This document shows, one piece after another, positions 1-8,468 of a DNA stretch of 26,060 bases. The DNA comes from a virus, in IMG/VR virus record IMGVR_UViG_3300045454_000020, positions 1 to 26,060 of that record. One strand, given 5' to 3'. The notes under the pieces are model-generated. The model saw only the letters and a program-made list of their open reading frames with translations. It searched no databases and was not told where the DNA came from. Numbering within the stretch: the stretch's first letter is position 1; each line of letters starts with the position of its first letter. A program made the translations under genes and the position numbers.

Positions 1-810
1 CGCCGCGGAACCGCGGCCGCCGCTGGTGCTGTAGAGAAGCTCCTGTCTTATGACTACTCTCGGCTCCCGAGGCAAAAGGGAGCCACTGCCCGCCACGCCA
101 TTCATGGCGGGCAGTGGCGGGGGTCGGATCGAGAGGATGAAGCGCCCCTTTAGGGTCGCGAGCCTCTCGGCCATCGCCGCAAACTGGGTCGGATCGAAGA
201 GTCCCTTGCCGTAGTCATCTTCCGAGTTCCAGTAGGGCGGGTCGAGATAGAACAGCGTTTCGGCCCGATCATAGCGGTCGACGAAGGCCCGCCAGTCCAG
301 GTGCTCGATCACAACGCCGGCGAGCCGTTCGTGGATGACTTCGAGCAGCGGAGCCAGTCGGGTGAGGTTGAACCCTCCCGCCGATCGCGGATCGACGCCG
401 AAGTTCTGACCGGCCACCTTGCCGCCGAACGCCAGGCGCTGGAGATAGAGAAAGCGGCCGGCCCGCTCCAGATCGGTGAGGGTGCTCGGGTCGCTCGCCT
501 TGAGGCGCTCGAATTCCCGACGGCTCGTGATCTGGAACCGCAGCGTGTCCATGAACTGCGGATAGTGACGCTGGAGGATTCGAAAGAGGTTGGCGACCTC
601 GCCATTGCGATCGTTGATGACCTCGGCCGGCGGGCGGACCGCGCGCCGGAAGAAGACGCCGCCCATGCCAACGAATGCCTCGCAATAGGTGCGGTGCCGG
701 ATGCTGGCGATTCGCCGGCAGAGTTCACCTGCCAGCCGCCTTTTGCCGCCGATGTAGCCGGCGGGAGGCCGGACCGGCTCGACGGCTGACATTTCAGCTC
801 GATCGTTCAT
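1..810 (-). CDS. Dam-type DNA adenine-N6 methyltransferase, C terminus off the window edge
   Basis: The frame is open from ATG at 810 to base 1, 270 codons without a stop. It carries the order expected of the D12/Dam class: an N-terminal GYIGGKRRLA segment (residues 18-27), the AdoMet-binding FVGMGG (46-51), a conserved NDRNGEVANLFR helix (66-77) and the catalytic LDPPYW motif (189-194, DPPY). Such enzymes methylate adenine in short DNA sites; in a phage late region the likely role is protecting its own DNA from host restriction, as Mu's mom does from the same genome position. An in-frame TAG at 817-819 excludes a longer N terminus. No good ribosome site precedes 810, and ATG at 792 is an alternative start. 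Residues 229-251, after RFILSI, do not look like the family and coincide with two DNA palindromes. The family-like ending (YSTSGGRG, 260-267) then resumes. Confidence 0.85.
   Translation of the reverse strand, partial: MNDRAEMSAVEPVRPPAGYIGGKRRLAGELCRRIASIRHRTYCEAFVGMGGVFFRRAVRPPAEVINDRNGEVANLFRILQRHYPQFMDTLRFQITSRREFERLKASDPSTLTDLERAGRFLYLQRLAFGGKVAGQNFGVDPRSAGGFNLTRLAPLLEVIHERLAGVVIEHLDWRAFVDRYDRAETLFYLDPPYWNSEDDYGKGLFDPTQFAAMAERLATLKGRFILSIRPPPLPAMNGVAGSGSLLPREPRVVIRQELLYSTSGGRGSAA
62..117. repeat. Two adjacent palindromes inside the methylase gene
   Basis: The first palindrome has perfect 13-base arms at 83-95 (CCACTGCCCGCCA) and 105-117, with a 9-base loop. The second has 7-base arms at 62-68 (GGCTCCC) and 78-84, with a 9-base loop, and shares two bases with the first. 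Together they encode about residues 232-250 of the methylase, and the reading frame stays open through both. They may be an inserted palindromic element or structured coding RNA. Confidence 0.75.
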
Positions 811-843
811 TTGGTGCTAACCCAGATCGGGCCACCCTCCATC

Positions 844-858
844 GCCCCTTTCGGGGGC
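844..858. other. Small GC hairpin between the HNH/DnaA-like gene and the methylase gene
   Basis: GCCCC at 844-848 and GGGGC at 854-858 form a 5-bp stem with a 5-base loop. On the minus strand the loop reads CGAAA. It lies in the 121-bp gap between the stop at 932 and the methylase start. There is no U tract, so it is a weak candidate for a terminator or leader structure. Confidence 0.3.
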
Positions 859-931
859 AGCGGGTGCGGCGGTTATCTTCGATCATCGTCGGGCGGGGCT
901 GGTTTGGCGATCGGACCCGCCGCCGGCGCCG

Positions 932-2626
932 TCAAGCGCCGGCCATCCGTGGCTTTTCCCGGTCCTCCTCCTGCTTTGCTTGCCGCCGCAGCTCGGCGGC
1001 CAGCTCATCCATCAGTTCGTCGAAGGCGTCGTCGTCGCGTCGGTCCTCGATTACGTGATTTCCGTGCAGAACCGTGGTGCGGTCGCAGTCGGTAGCGTCT
1101 CCCACCATCCTCATGCTGAATTCCAGTTCGACATTGAGCAGATAGCGGAACACCTGCCGGGCGAATGCGACCTGGCGGGTCGAACGTGTCCGGTCGAGCG
1201 CGCTGTTGAGGTCGGGCTTGGAGACGCCGAACTGCCGCGCCACGACCGCCGCCGCGGCGTCGACGATGTGCTGGGGGATCGCCTCCCGCGGCTTCTTGCG
1301 CCAGTCGACCGGCACCGGCTTCAGGTGCTCGGCCGAGAAGCAGGTGTCGTTCCAGCAGCAGTGGTCGACGACGTAGCCCTTCGGAATCGCAATGCCGGCG
1401 AAGAAGAGCGCCGCCCGCTCGGGCTTCATGTGTTTGCCGCCGCCGATGTCGATCGCACCGGGCACCGGGCCGATGAAGTGCCGGCAGCCTTCGGCGTTGG
1501 GAGGTGAGAGCCGCCGCTCGAATCGCCTCTCCGGCGACACCGCCTTGAACCGGAAGACCTTCTTGCGGCTGACGAAGAAGCTCCGGTTGCGGGCGCGCTG
1601 CGCAGCCTTCTCCTCCCGCGCCGCCGCCTTCTTCGCCGCACGCGCGGCCTTGCGCTCCTCCATTTGCCGGACGCGCTCGCGTTCTTTCTCCACGCGGCGC
1701 GCCTGGCGCTCCCGCCGGCGCTCCTCGTTCCGGCGCGCCACGGCCTCGGCTTTGGCCCGCTCACGCTCCTCCTTTGCCCGCTGGCGCTCGACGCGGGCCG
1801 CGGCCTTTGCCTCCTCTCGCGCCCGGCGGAGGAGGTCCTTCGCCTCCTGGGCAAGCCGCCGGCGCTCGGCCCATGCCCGGCTGCGCTGTTCGGATCGGGC
1901 GTGCGCGGCGGGCGAGGATGGCGGCCGCGGCGCTTTCGGCCCGGCCGTCCGGGCCTGCCGGGGCCGGTTACCACAGACGGCCTTGGCCGCGCGCGCTTCT
2001 GCGGCGCGTTTCCGCTTCCGGTCGGCAGACACGGCGTCGACCTGCTCGCGAAAAGCCACGTCGGCGGTGCGGCGGCGGTTCCATTGCCCTACGCTCGGCC
2101 ATCCGTCCCGGCCGGTGCAGATTGCCCCCTTCTCCTCGCCCGCCTCGTAGCGCCGCGCAACCTCGGCCCATCGCTCCTCGCTCACCGGACCGGCCTTGTC
2201 GGTCGGCAGCGCCTGGTAGATCTCCGAGGCCTTCACGCGAGCCAGCATGTCGGGATAGCGATGGATCGCCTGCCGGAACTGCCGCGCGGTCGGAAGGCCG
2301 TCCATTCCGCCCCAGACGGACGGGAACTCGCCACCCTCGTAGCGCTTCAGCGCCTCGTCCCATTTCGCCCAGGGGATGCCGGCGATCTCGGCCGGCGGCG
2401 CCGCCGAGAAGGCCGCCGCGCAGTGGGGGCACCGGAGCGCCAGCATCTTCGTGTCCCGCTGCCAGCCGGCAGCATCGGCGCGCTTGAGCAGCTCGGCATA
2501 GGCGTCCTGGAGCGCCGCGTGGCTGTCGGGCGCATCGATGCCAAAGCCGCGGTCGCCGTGGCCCTCCGGGCAGCCGTTGGAGGTCAAGGCCGGTCCAGTG
2601 CAGCGGAGTTCGATCCAGAGCGTCAT
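932..2626 (-). CDS. Multidomain protein: zinc-ribbon-like, HTH-like repeats, coiled coil, HNH-like, DnaA domain IV-like
   Basis: 564 residues, with the start ATG overlapping the TGA of the baseplate gene (ATGA). Residues 1-75 resemble a small alphaproteobacterial phage protein (MTLWIELRC start, cysteines 9, 19, 66, 69). Residues 86-132 and 151-198 are two copies of one unit (W.E...RYE.GE, then DG.P...Q), similar in feel to HTH units of terminase small subunits. Residues 245-345 are an extremely Arg/Glu/Ala/Lys-rich helix, probably a coiled coil. Residues 380-440 resemble an HNH_3 nuclease (VDHCCW at 420-425, C429, EHL at 433-435), but the usual Asn of the CxNP motif is Ser431. Residues 448-530 match DnaA domain IV, ending in CDRTTVLHG (514-522); bacterial DnaA has DHTTVLH there, so His is replaced by Arg516. 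A sequence-specific DNA-binding role is likely. Cleavage is uncertain and the biological task is unknown. Confidence 0.8.
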   Translation of the reverse strand: MTLWIELRCTGPALTSNGCPEGHGDRGFGIDAPDSHAALQDAYAELLKRADAAGWQRDTKMLALRCPHCAAAFSAAPPAEIAGIPWAKWDEALKRYEGGEFPSVWGGMDGLPTARQFRQAIHRYPDMLARVKASEIYQALPTDKAGPVSEERWAEVARRYEAGEEKGAICTGRDGWPSVGQWNRRRTADVAFREQVDAVSADRKRKRAAEARAAKAVCGNRPRQARTAGPKAPRPPSSPAAHARSEQRSRAWAERRRLAQEAKDLLRRAREEAKAAARVERQRAKEERERAKAEAVARRNEERRRERQARRVEKERERVRQMEERKAARAAKKAAAREEKAAQRARNRSFFVSRKKVFRFKAVSPERRFERRLSPPNAEGCRHFIGPVPGAIDIGGGKHMKPERAALFFAGIAIPKGYVVDHCCWNDTCFSAEHLKPVPVDWRKKPREAIPQHIVDAAAAVVARQFGVSKPDLNSALDRTRSTRQVAFARQVFRYLLNVELEFSMRMVGDATDCDRTTVLHGNHVIEDRRDDDAFDELMDELAAELRRQAKQEEDREKPRMAGA

Positions 2627-5600
2627 GGGTATTCCGCCATGACGCCGCGACCGAAGGTCGCCGAGAGCTGACAGACGCGCCAGCGGATCGAAGTGAGCAG
2701 TCCGCCGAAGTCGGCCGTCTGGTCGGCTGCGGAATAACTCCATGCCTGAACGCTGACGCCGGATATGGTGCGGACGACGGAGGCGCCGTCGAGCGAAAGG
2801 ATTTCGAGGTCGTAGCGCTCGGTCTCCTCGCCGAGCGGCACGTCGGGGACGTTCCAGTTGTCGCCGCCGATGCGCGTCCGTCTGATCCAGGAGAGCGCGA
2901 TCGCGTCGTCCTCCTGCCATTGGGCGCGCAGATGGACTGGCGAGAGCGGCCGGCGGCCGCGGCCGAAGAGGGTGAGCGTCGATTGCGTCACGCCGGGGTC
3001 GGAGACGCTGCGATCGGCCGCACCGACCCGCCAGTTGAGCGGCATGTTGAGGAGAGCGCTGGGGATCGAAAGCTGGCCGACCGAAGCCGAGTTGAGCGAG
3101 ACGACGCGCGCGCCGGCCGGGACCGGGTCGCGCATCGCGTGCTCGGTGCCCTTTTGGCCGCGGAGGAGATCGGTGAGAATCCATGACCGGCCGCCGTTCG
3201 GCGTCGCCGTGGCGAACTGGATCAGTTCCCATTCGCCGTCCTGGTTCTCGACCAGGATCGCGTTCGCACCGTTGAGCACTGCCAGCTCTGTCGCCGAGGT
3301 CAGCGAGCCGCGCTTAAGGTCGAGGTAGATCGAGGTGACGCGGTCCCAGCGCGCCACCGGTCCGCTGTAGAGGTCTGCGGTGATCTGGCCGAAGGAGCCG
3401 GGAACCGGGATCACCGAATCCAGCTCGTAGCCGGAATCGCTCGGCGACCGCCAGAGAGCGACGCCTGATCCGAAGGGCGACTTCAGGCCGACCACATAGG
3501 GCGTATGCGCTGCGTCTTCGTCGCGCAGCAGCGGGCCGTCGATGATGATCGCCTCGGCTGGCAGGATGGAGACCTGCGGCGCCTGGGGTCCGCCGCCGGT
3601 TTCCGTATTGACCGTCCCGCCGGCCAGCGGGTCGACCTCGAAGGCCTCGATCCGACGCGCCTCGGCTTCGCCGATCATATCGACGCGGATCGGGTGTCCG
3701 GAAGGCGAGAACGCCAGAACGTCGCCGGGATCGAGCGCCAGCCTGGAGGGCGGCAGCGTGAAGGCGTAGCGTTCACGGCCGACCCAGGCGGCGTGAAGCT
3801 CCAACTCGGCCATTTCGCGGGCGCGGGTGTCAGCCATCACGACCGGCGGCGAATATTCGACGATGCGAAGCGAGCGGCCCGACGACCGGCGCGCCTCGCT
3901 GGCGCCGGGCTGGTCGTCCTTCGCCTGGTCGCCGTATCTGATCTTCACCGCGTCAGGCAGCTCGGTCTCCTGGGCGCGGGTGCGGCGGAATCGCGGCGCG
4001 TCCGGACCGTCCGGCCCGACCACGAGATCGTCGGCCGACACCGTCGCCACCGGCGCCCGGCCGTGGCGGGCGAGGAACTTGATCACGCCGTCGCTCTCGA
4101 CCGCGTCGAATTGGTAGGCCGGCCGCAGCGAATCGAGCAGCGATCGCGGCGAAACAAGGTTGCCGACCGTGATGCCGTCAACGACACCGGGGATCGGCTC
4201 GATCGCGTGGAGGGCGAACTCCGCGTCGGCGAGGATCGTGCGGATGGTCTCCAGCGCCGGCGCCGAACCCATGCGACCGGAAATCCAGTGCCCCGATTGC
4301 CAATTCGGCCAGTCGCCCCAGAAATTGCGGGTGATGGGAAAGGAAGGCCACGGCCGGGTGTCCCAAGCCCAGACGTTCGACCGGCCGAGGTCGAGCATCG
4401 GCCCGCCGTAGACCGAGGAGACCGGGTTGTTGGCGACTTCGCCGTAGTGACCGATCATCGCCTGCACGTAGCTGCGCTGCATCTGATCGTCGCGGGCGCG
4501 CGTCGAGAACCACGGGAAGCCGCCCTCCGAGGAGAGCCGGTCGGGAAAGAGGTTCGGCTGGTTGGCGCCCTTGTCGACGGCCGGGCACCCCATTTCCGTG
4601 AAGCGGACCGGCTTCGACTGCGGCGTCCAGGCCGTTGCCGAGCCGCTGCGGACGCCGGCCGGGCGGTTATGATGCGCATTGAGCCACCAATCGCGCAGCG
4701 CCTTGTTGCGATAGACCCACGGCTCGCCGTAGGCGCCATCGGTGATCGGGGTCCTGGTCTGGGCGGTGCGCGCCGCCTCGTCGGCGTAGAACCAGTCGAA
4801 ATATTCGCCGCCCTCGACGTTCGACCGCAGGTAGGCCTGGTCGTAGATGGTGGTCGGGCCGGCCGGGTCGAAATCCAGGTGGCCGGAGCCGTCGCGCCAG
4901 TCGGACAGCGGCAGATAGTTGTCGATGCCGATGAAGTCGATCTCGTCGTCCGCCCATAGGGGATCGAGGTTGAAGTAGAGGTCGCCCGAGCCGTCGCCGG
5001 GCCGGTGGCTGTGATATTCCGACCAGTCCGCGCCGTAGCCGATCTTGACGCCGGAGCCGAGGATCGCGCGGGCCTCGCCGGCGAGCGCGATCAGGGCGGA
5101 GACGAACGGATAGGCCGAGGCGGAGGAGCGGACGGTCGTCAGGCCGACCATTTCCGACCCGATGAGGAAGGATTCGACGCCGCCCGCGAGCTGGGCGAGC
5201 TTGGCGTTGTGGAGGATGAAGCGGCGGAAGCTCCACTCGGCCGGGCCGGAATAGGAGACGGTCGTTCCCGACCCACCGAAGTGGGCAGCGCTCGCCGAGC
5301 CGACAAAGGCCGCCACCTGGTCGGCAGCGGTCGAGGTCTTGTCCGGCGAGCCGGCCAGACCCGGCGCCGGCGAACAGGTGATGCGACCGCGCCAGGGGAA
5401 GGCGGGCTGGCCGACGCCGGCGGCGTTGTCGGTGTAGGGGTTCGGCAGCTCGTTGTCCGGCGCCACGTCCATCATGATGAAGGGGCAGTAGCAGACCTCC
5501 AGACCGCGGCTGGTCAGTTCCTGGATGCCGCGGATCACGCTCGCGTCGTCGGGCGTGCCGCCGTAGGCCGGCTTGCCGTCGACATAGGTCACGACCAGCG

Positions 5601-6519
5601 CGGTGTCGCGGGTGAGGCCCGAGACGCGCCACTGATGAGGCTCGGTATTCTTGATCGCTTCGATCTTCGGCCGGAGCGTGCACGAGCCGGCGCGAAGATC
5701 GTCGCCGAACCATGAGACGACGAGCATGACGTGACGGATCGACGGACAGAGCATCATCAGCCGGTCGATCGACGCGGCGAGGTCGGTTGCCGCCACGAGG
5801 GTGTGGCGGTTCTCGCTCGGCCCGTCGACCTGGTAGACGTGCGTCGTGTCGAGGCCGTGCTCGTTGCCGGGGATCAGGGCCACGGCCTCGATCAGCGGCT
5901 CCAGGTCGCCGACCGGCCGGAACACCTCGGCCGTGACCTGCGGCAGCCGGTTGCCATATTGCGTGAGGTCGAGCCGCTCGAAGACGATGTAGCAGACGCC
6001 GCGATAGGCGGGCGCCGATCCTTCCTTCGCCTCGATCAGCGGATCGGTCTGCTGGCTTTCGGTGCCGAGGTAGACGCGGAACTCGACCTCCGTCTGGTCG
6101 ACCTCCTTTCCGTCCGCCCAGATGCGGCCGATGCCCGCGACCGGCCCCTCGCACAGCCCGACCGCGAAATTGCCATAGTAGGTGTAGGTGGTCGTCTCGA
6201 TCTTCGGGCCGCCGAAGCCCTTGCCGCCCTGGCGCTCGGTCGTGACCTTCTCCTCGAAACGGGTCGCCCAGATCACCTGGCCGGCAGTGCGCGCGCGGCC
6301 GTAGACCCGGTTCATCGGCGAGCCCTCGGTCGATGTCTGGATATCGGTCGTGGTCAACCGCGGCCCCTCGCGGCGCATGGGCGGCGTCAGCGCGGAAATG
6401 ATCGCCTGGTCGAGCATCGACCCGACCAGGGCGCCGGCTGCCCGGCCGACGATCGCGCCGATCGGGCCGAAGATGCCGCCGAGCGAGGCGCCCGCTATGC
6501 CGAGGAGGACGGTCGCCAT
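2623..6519 (-). CDS. GTA-type baseplate/tail tip protein with TIM-barrel domain
   Basis: 1298 residues, close to the roughly 1300 of Rhodobacter GTA gp15, the large tail-tip protein that contacts the host surface. It opens with a glycine-rich hydrophobic stretch (residues 2-38). The family segments follow: a conserved N-terminal part with YRGVCYIVFERLDL, then the GTA TIM-barrel region, a glycoside-hydrolase-like fold (EVCYCPFIMMDVAPD, FLIGSEMVGLT, DFIGIDNYLPLSD, FTEMGCPAVDKG), and a C-terminal phage tail_3-like part. I chose ATG at 6519 because it overlaps the NlpC/P60 stop (TGATG); the longer open frame to 6885 lies inside the peptidase gene. It is the last gene of the DUF2460-DUF2163-NlpC-megaprotein series conserved in GTAs and many siphophages. 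Whether the barrel cleaves a sugar is not shown. Confidence 0.93.
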   Translation of the reverse strand: MATVLLGIAGASLGGIFGPIGAIVGRAAGALVGSMLDQAIISALTPPMRREGPRLTTTDIQTSTEGSPMNRVYGRARTAGQVIWATRFEEKVTTERQGGKGFGGPKIETTTYTYYGNFAVGLCEGPVAGIGRIWADGKEVDQTEVEFRVYLGTESQQTDPLIEAKEGSAPAYRGVCYIVFERLDLTQYGNRLPQVTAEVFRPVGDLEPLIEAVALIPGNEHGLDTTHVYQVDGPSENRHTLVAATDLAASIDRLMMLCPSIRHVMLVVSWFGDDLRAGSCTLRPKIEAIKNTEPHQWRVSGLTRDTALVVTYVDGKPAYGGTPDDASVIRGIQELTSRGLEVCYCPFIMMDVAPDNELPNPYTDNAAGVGQPAFPWRGRITCSPAPGLAGSPDKTSTAADQVAAFVGSASAAHFGGSGTTVSYSGPAEWSFRRFILHNAKLAQLAGGVESFLIGSEMVGLTTVRSSASAYPFVSALIALAGEARAILGSGVKIGYGADWSEYHSHRPGDGSGDLYFNLDPLWADDEIDFIGIDNYLPLSDWRDGSGHLDFDPAGPTTIYDQAYLRSNVEGGEYFDWFYADEAARTAQTRTPITDGAYGEPWVYRNKALRDWWLNAHHNRPAGVRSGSATAWTPQSKPVRFTEMGCPAVDKGANQPNLFPDRLSSEGGFPWFSTRARDDQMQRSYVQAMIGHYGEVANNPVSSVYGGPMLDLGRSNVWAWDTRPWPSFPITRNFWGDWPNWQSGHWISGRMGSAPALETIRTILADAEFALHAIEPIPGVVDGITVGNLVSPRSLLDSLRPAYQFDAVESDGVIKFLARHGRAPVATVSADDLVVGPDGPDAPRFRRTRAQETELPDAVKIRYGDQAKDDQPGASEARRSSGRSLRIVEYSPPVVMADTRAREMAELELHAAWVGRERYAFTLPPSRLALDPGDVLAFSPSGHPIRVDMIGEAEARRIEAFEVDPLAGGTVNTETGGGPQAPQVSILPAEAIIIDGPLLRDEDAAHTPYVVGLKSPFGSGVALWRSPSDSGYELDSVIPVPGSFGQITADLYSGPVARWDRVTSIYLDLKRGSLTSATELAVLNGANAILVENQDGEWELIQFATATPNGGRSWILTDLLRGQKGTEHAMRDPVPAGARVVSLNSASVGQLSIPSALLNMPLNWRVGAADRSVSDPGVTQSTLTLFGRGRRPLSPVHLRAQWQEDDAIALSWIRRTRIGGDNWNVPDVPLGEETERYDLEILSLDGASVVRTISGVSVQAWSYSAADQTADFGGLLTSIRWRVCQLSATFGRGVMAEYP

Positions 6520-6980
6520 CAGCCGTCGTCCTCCGCCGGCGGAAAGGCGAAGGCCCCGGCGATGCGCTGGCGCCATGTGGCGGCGATGTAGCCCTCGGCG
6601 ACCCGTCCTGCGGCCTGATAGGCATGCACCATCCGGTCCGGCTCGGTCACGATGCCGCAGTGCTTCGCGGGCAGGTGCGGGCGCCAGCGGAAGATCAGCA
6701 CGTCGCCCGGCATGAAGGTTCCGGCTGGCCGGATTTCCATGTGCCTTGAAGCGGCGTTCAAAAGGGTTTCCTCGCCGGTGATCTCGGCCCAATCGGAGGT
6801 GTAGGCGGGCGGCCGCTCGGGGTCGGCGCCGTAGATCGTGCGCCAGACGCCGCGAACCAGACCGAGGCAGTCGCACCCGATCCACTTGGCGCTGGCCTGG
6901 TGACGGTAGGGCGTGCCGATCCAGCTCCGCGCCTCGGCCACGATCCGGTCGACGAGGTCAGTTGAAGAACGAACCGCCAT
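6519..6980 (-). CDS. NlpC/P60-family tail peptidase (GTA gp14 type)
   Basis: 153 residues with the Cys-His-His arrangement of NlpC/P60 hydrolases: GCDCLGLVRG with the likely nucleophile Cys38, AKHCGI with His107, and VHAYQ with His119. In GTA-type tails this protein sits at the tail tip and is thought to cut peptide cross-links of peptidoglycan so DNA can cross the cell wall. The start overlaps the 3' end of the DUF2163 hub gene by 23 bp, and the stop overlaps the next ATG. Residue Cys36 next to the nucleophile is a common companion and should not be mistaken for it. Confidence 0.92.
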   Translation of the reverse strand: MAVRSSTDLVDRIVAEARSWIGTPYRHQASAKWIGCDCLGLVRGVWRTIYGADPERPPAYTSDWAEITGEETLLNAASRHMEIRPAGTFMPGDVLIFRWRPHLPAKHCGIVTEPDRMVHAYQAAGRVAEGYIAATWRQRIAGAFAFPPAEDDG

Positions 6981-7836
6981 CGTTCACCTCGTCCTTCTTG
7001 GCGACGCCGAGCGCAAAGTCGTCGCCGGGGATGTGGGGGAAGCCGCGGAAGTTCTGGCCGTTGTCGAACCGGGCGCGGCACATGTCCCAGCTCTTGTCGC
7101 ATCCGGCGACGATCGTGAACTCGTCGCCGGCCTCTACAGGCAAAGCCGCCCGCCGCCAGAGCGAGAGGCTGGAACCGGAATGGCCCCTGATCTCGACCGA
7201 GACGCCGGCATTCGCGCCGCTGGTCCAGGTGAGAAGCCCATGCGCGAAGAGGCCGCTGGCAAAGTCTCCGAGGCCCGACACGATCAGGAGGCGATCGTCG
7301 GTCGAGGAAACGACCTCGCCGGCACCGGAGAAGCTCGGATCGTCGAGGTCGACGCCGCAGCGGGCGTCGCCCAGAACGGCATCGCAGAGACGCTGATAGG
7401 TCCGCCCCTGCTCCTGGTTCAGACGGTGGGCGAGGCCCCTGATCTCGGCCTCATAAGCGAGGTCGCCGCGGGTCACCTCGCCGATCGAGCCCTTCTTGTC
7501 GATCACGCGGTTCGCGACGTTCGACCAGTCGACGATCCAGATTTCAACGTCGGCGTCGTCCCAGAGGCCGAGGGAAATATCCTCGTCGGTGATGCGCTCC
7601 GAGGAGACGGCGCCGGCCACCTCCATCGTGTCGACGGCCAGACCGAGCGACGCCTCTGTCTCGGCCGCGGTGAAGCCGGTCTCGGGCTCATAGTCGACGC
7701 CGCCAAAGGAGAGCTGGCGGTCGTGGTCGGTGAAGCCCATCACGACGCCGTCGCGCCGTTCCAGGCGCCAGCACCGGCAGAGCGTCGTCACGCCCGAGGC
7801 GAGGAGGTCGGCAAGGCCGGTCGGGATCGTCTTCAA
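6958..7836 (-). CDS. DUF2163 tail hub protein (GTA gp13 type)
   Basis: 292 residues, the GTA gp13/DUF2163 family, with its C-terminal signature FDNGQNFRGFPHIPGDD. It forms the hub that joins the tail to the baseplate megaprotein, between the DUF2460 and NlpC genes as in GTAs. Four cysteines (151, 160, 246, 253) are spaced like those of lambda gpL and relatives, a tail-tip family known to bind an iron-sulfur cluster, so a metal cluster is a reasonable inference. Cys20 and Cys22 near the N terminus are additional. The start overlaps the DUF2460 stop by four bases (ATGA). Confidence 0.9.
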   Translation of the reverse strand: MKTIPTGLADLLASGVTTLCRCWRLERRDGVVMGFTDHDRQLSFGGVDYEPETGFTAAETEASLGLAVDTMEVAGAVSSERITDEDISLGLWDDADVEIWIVDWSNVANRVIDKKGSIGEVTRGDLAYEAEIRGLAHRLNQEQGRTYQRLCDAVLGDARCGVDLDDPSFSGAGEVVSSTDDRLLIVSGLGDFASGLFAHGLLTWTSGANAGVSVEIRGHSGSSLSLWRRAALPVEAGDEFTIVAGCDKSWDMCRARFDNGQNFRGFPHIPGDDFALGVAKKDEVNDGGSFFN

Positions 7837-8468
7837 ACCCTGATCTCCTTCAGCAGGATTGAAGGGATGTCGCCGATCGCCGCCGTGCGGTGGCTGATCT
7901 GGTCGAGACGGCAGTCGAACCGGACGGGCACATGGAACTCGCCGCCCCAGGTGAGCGCCTCGCCGATCGCCGGAGCTGCGGCGAAGGTCACGATTCCGGT
8001 CGCCGCGTCGAGCGTCCAGCCCGCCGGCGTGTTCACCCCGCCGACGCCGATCAGGATGGTTCCTGCTACCGGCTTCTTGATCGTCCGGAAGAACTCGTGC
8101 GCGCCGCGGGCGTAGCGCTTAACGAGCTGGAATGCCGTGGTCTCGCCGTCGCCGGCGCCGAGGTCCTGATCGTTGTGCGTCGGCATCTGGTGCGGCGCCC
8201 GGCTGCGATAGTCCGACCAGTCCTTCAGGCGGAAGCCGTGCAGCCGGCCCTTGGCCACCAGGTAGAGTTCCAGCACCTCGTAGAGCTCGTCGGGCGTCCG
8301 GACGCCGTAGCGCGCGTCGTAGGTGCGCAGCGGGGCCGAAACGCGGGTGTTGCGCTCCTCGTGACCGGAGGCGAGCGTGACGATCTCGGCCGGCCAGTCC
8401 GGCCCGCCGGCAGTGCCCGACGAGACGTGGACGGGGAAGAGCTGGTCCTCAAGGAATGCGACCGGCAT
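7833..8468 (-). CDS. DUF2460 distal tail protein (GTA gp12 type)
   Basis: 211 residues. The family pattern is clear: FLEDQLFPVHVSSGTAGGP at the N terminus, then GHEERNTRVS, LVAKGRLHGFRLKDWSDYRS, and a C-terminal VPVRFD segment before the end. DUF2460 proteins are distal tail (Dit-like) proteins that cap the tube and carry the hub. ATG at 8468 overlaps the tape-measure stop (TGATG). The length and order match the GTA-like tail cassette. Confidence 0.92.
   Translation of the reverse strand: MPVAFLEDQLFPVHVSSGTAGGPDWPAEIVTLASGHEERNTRVSAPLRTYDARYGVRTPDELYEVLELYLVAKGRLHGFRLKDWSDYRSRAPHQMPTHNDQDLGAGDGETTAFQLVKRYARGAHEFFRTIKKPVAGTILIGVGGVNTPAGWTLDAATGIVTFAAAPAIGEALTWGGEFHVPVRFDCRLDQISHRTAAIGDIPSILLKEIRV

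Noticed and set aside
62-117. Palindromes at the left edge as the phage end or an IS/transposon border
   Set aside because: Methylase-like sequence seems to resume after them in the same frame, so the gene is not simply cut off. No inverted terminal repeat or target duplication can be seen.
932-2626. The HNH-like protein as the packaging HNH endonuclease found beside terminases
   Set aside because: It is about 18 kb from the terminase, at the far end of the tail genes, and has a substituted catalytic-type Asn. Mu-type packaging is not known to need one.
3505-4959. Long plus-strand open frame of 484 codons
   Set aside because: It lies wholly antisense to the well-identified baseplate gene, has Arg/Asp/Val-rich shadow composition and no domain. 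GC-rich codon bias explains it.
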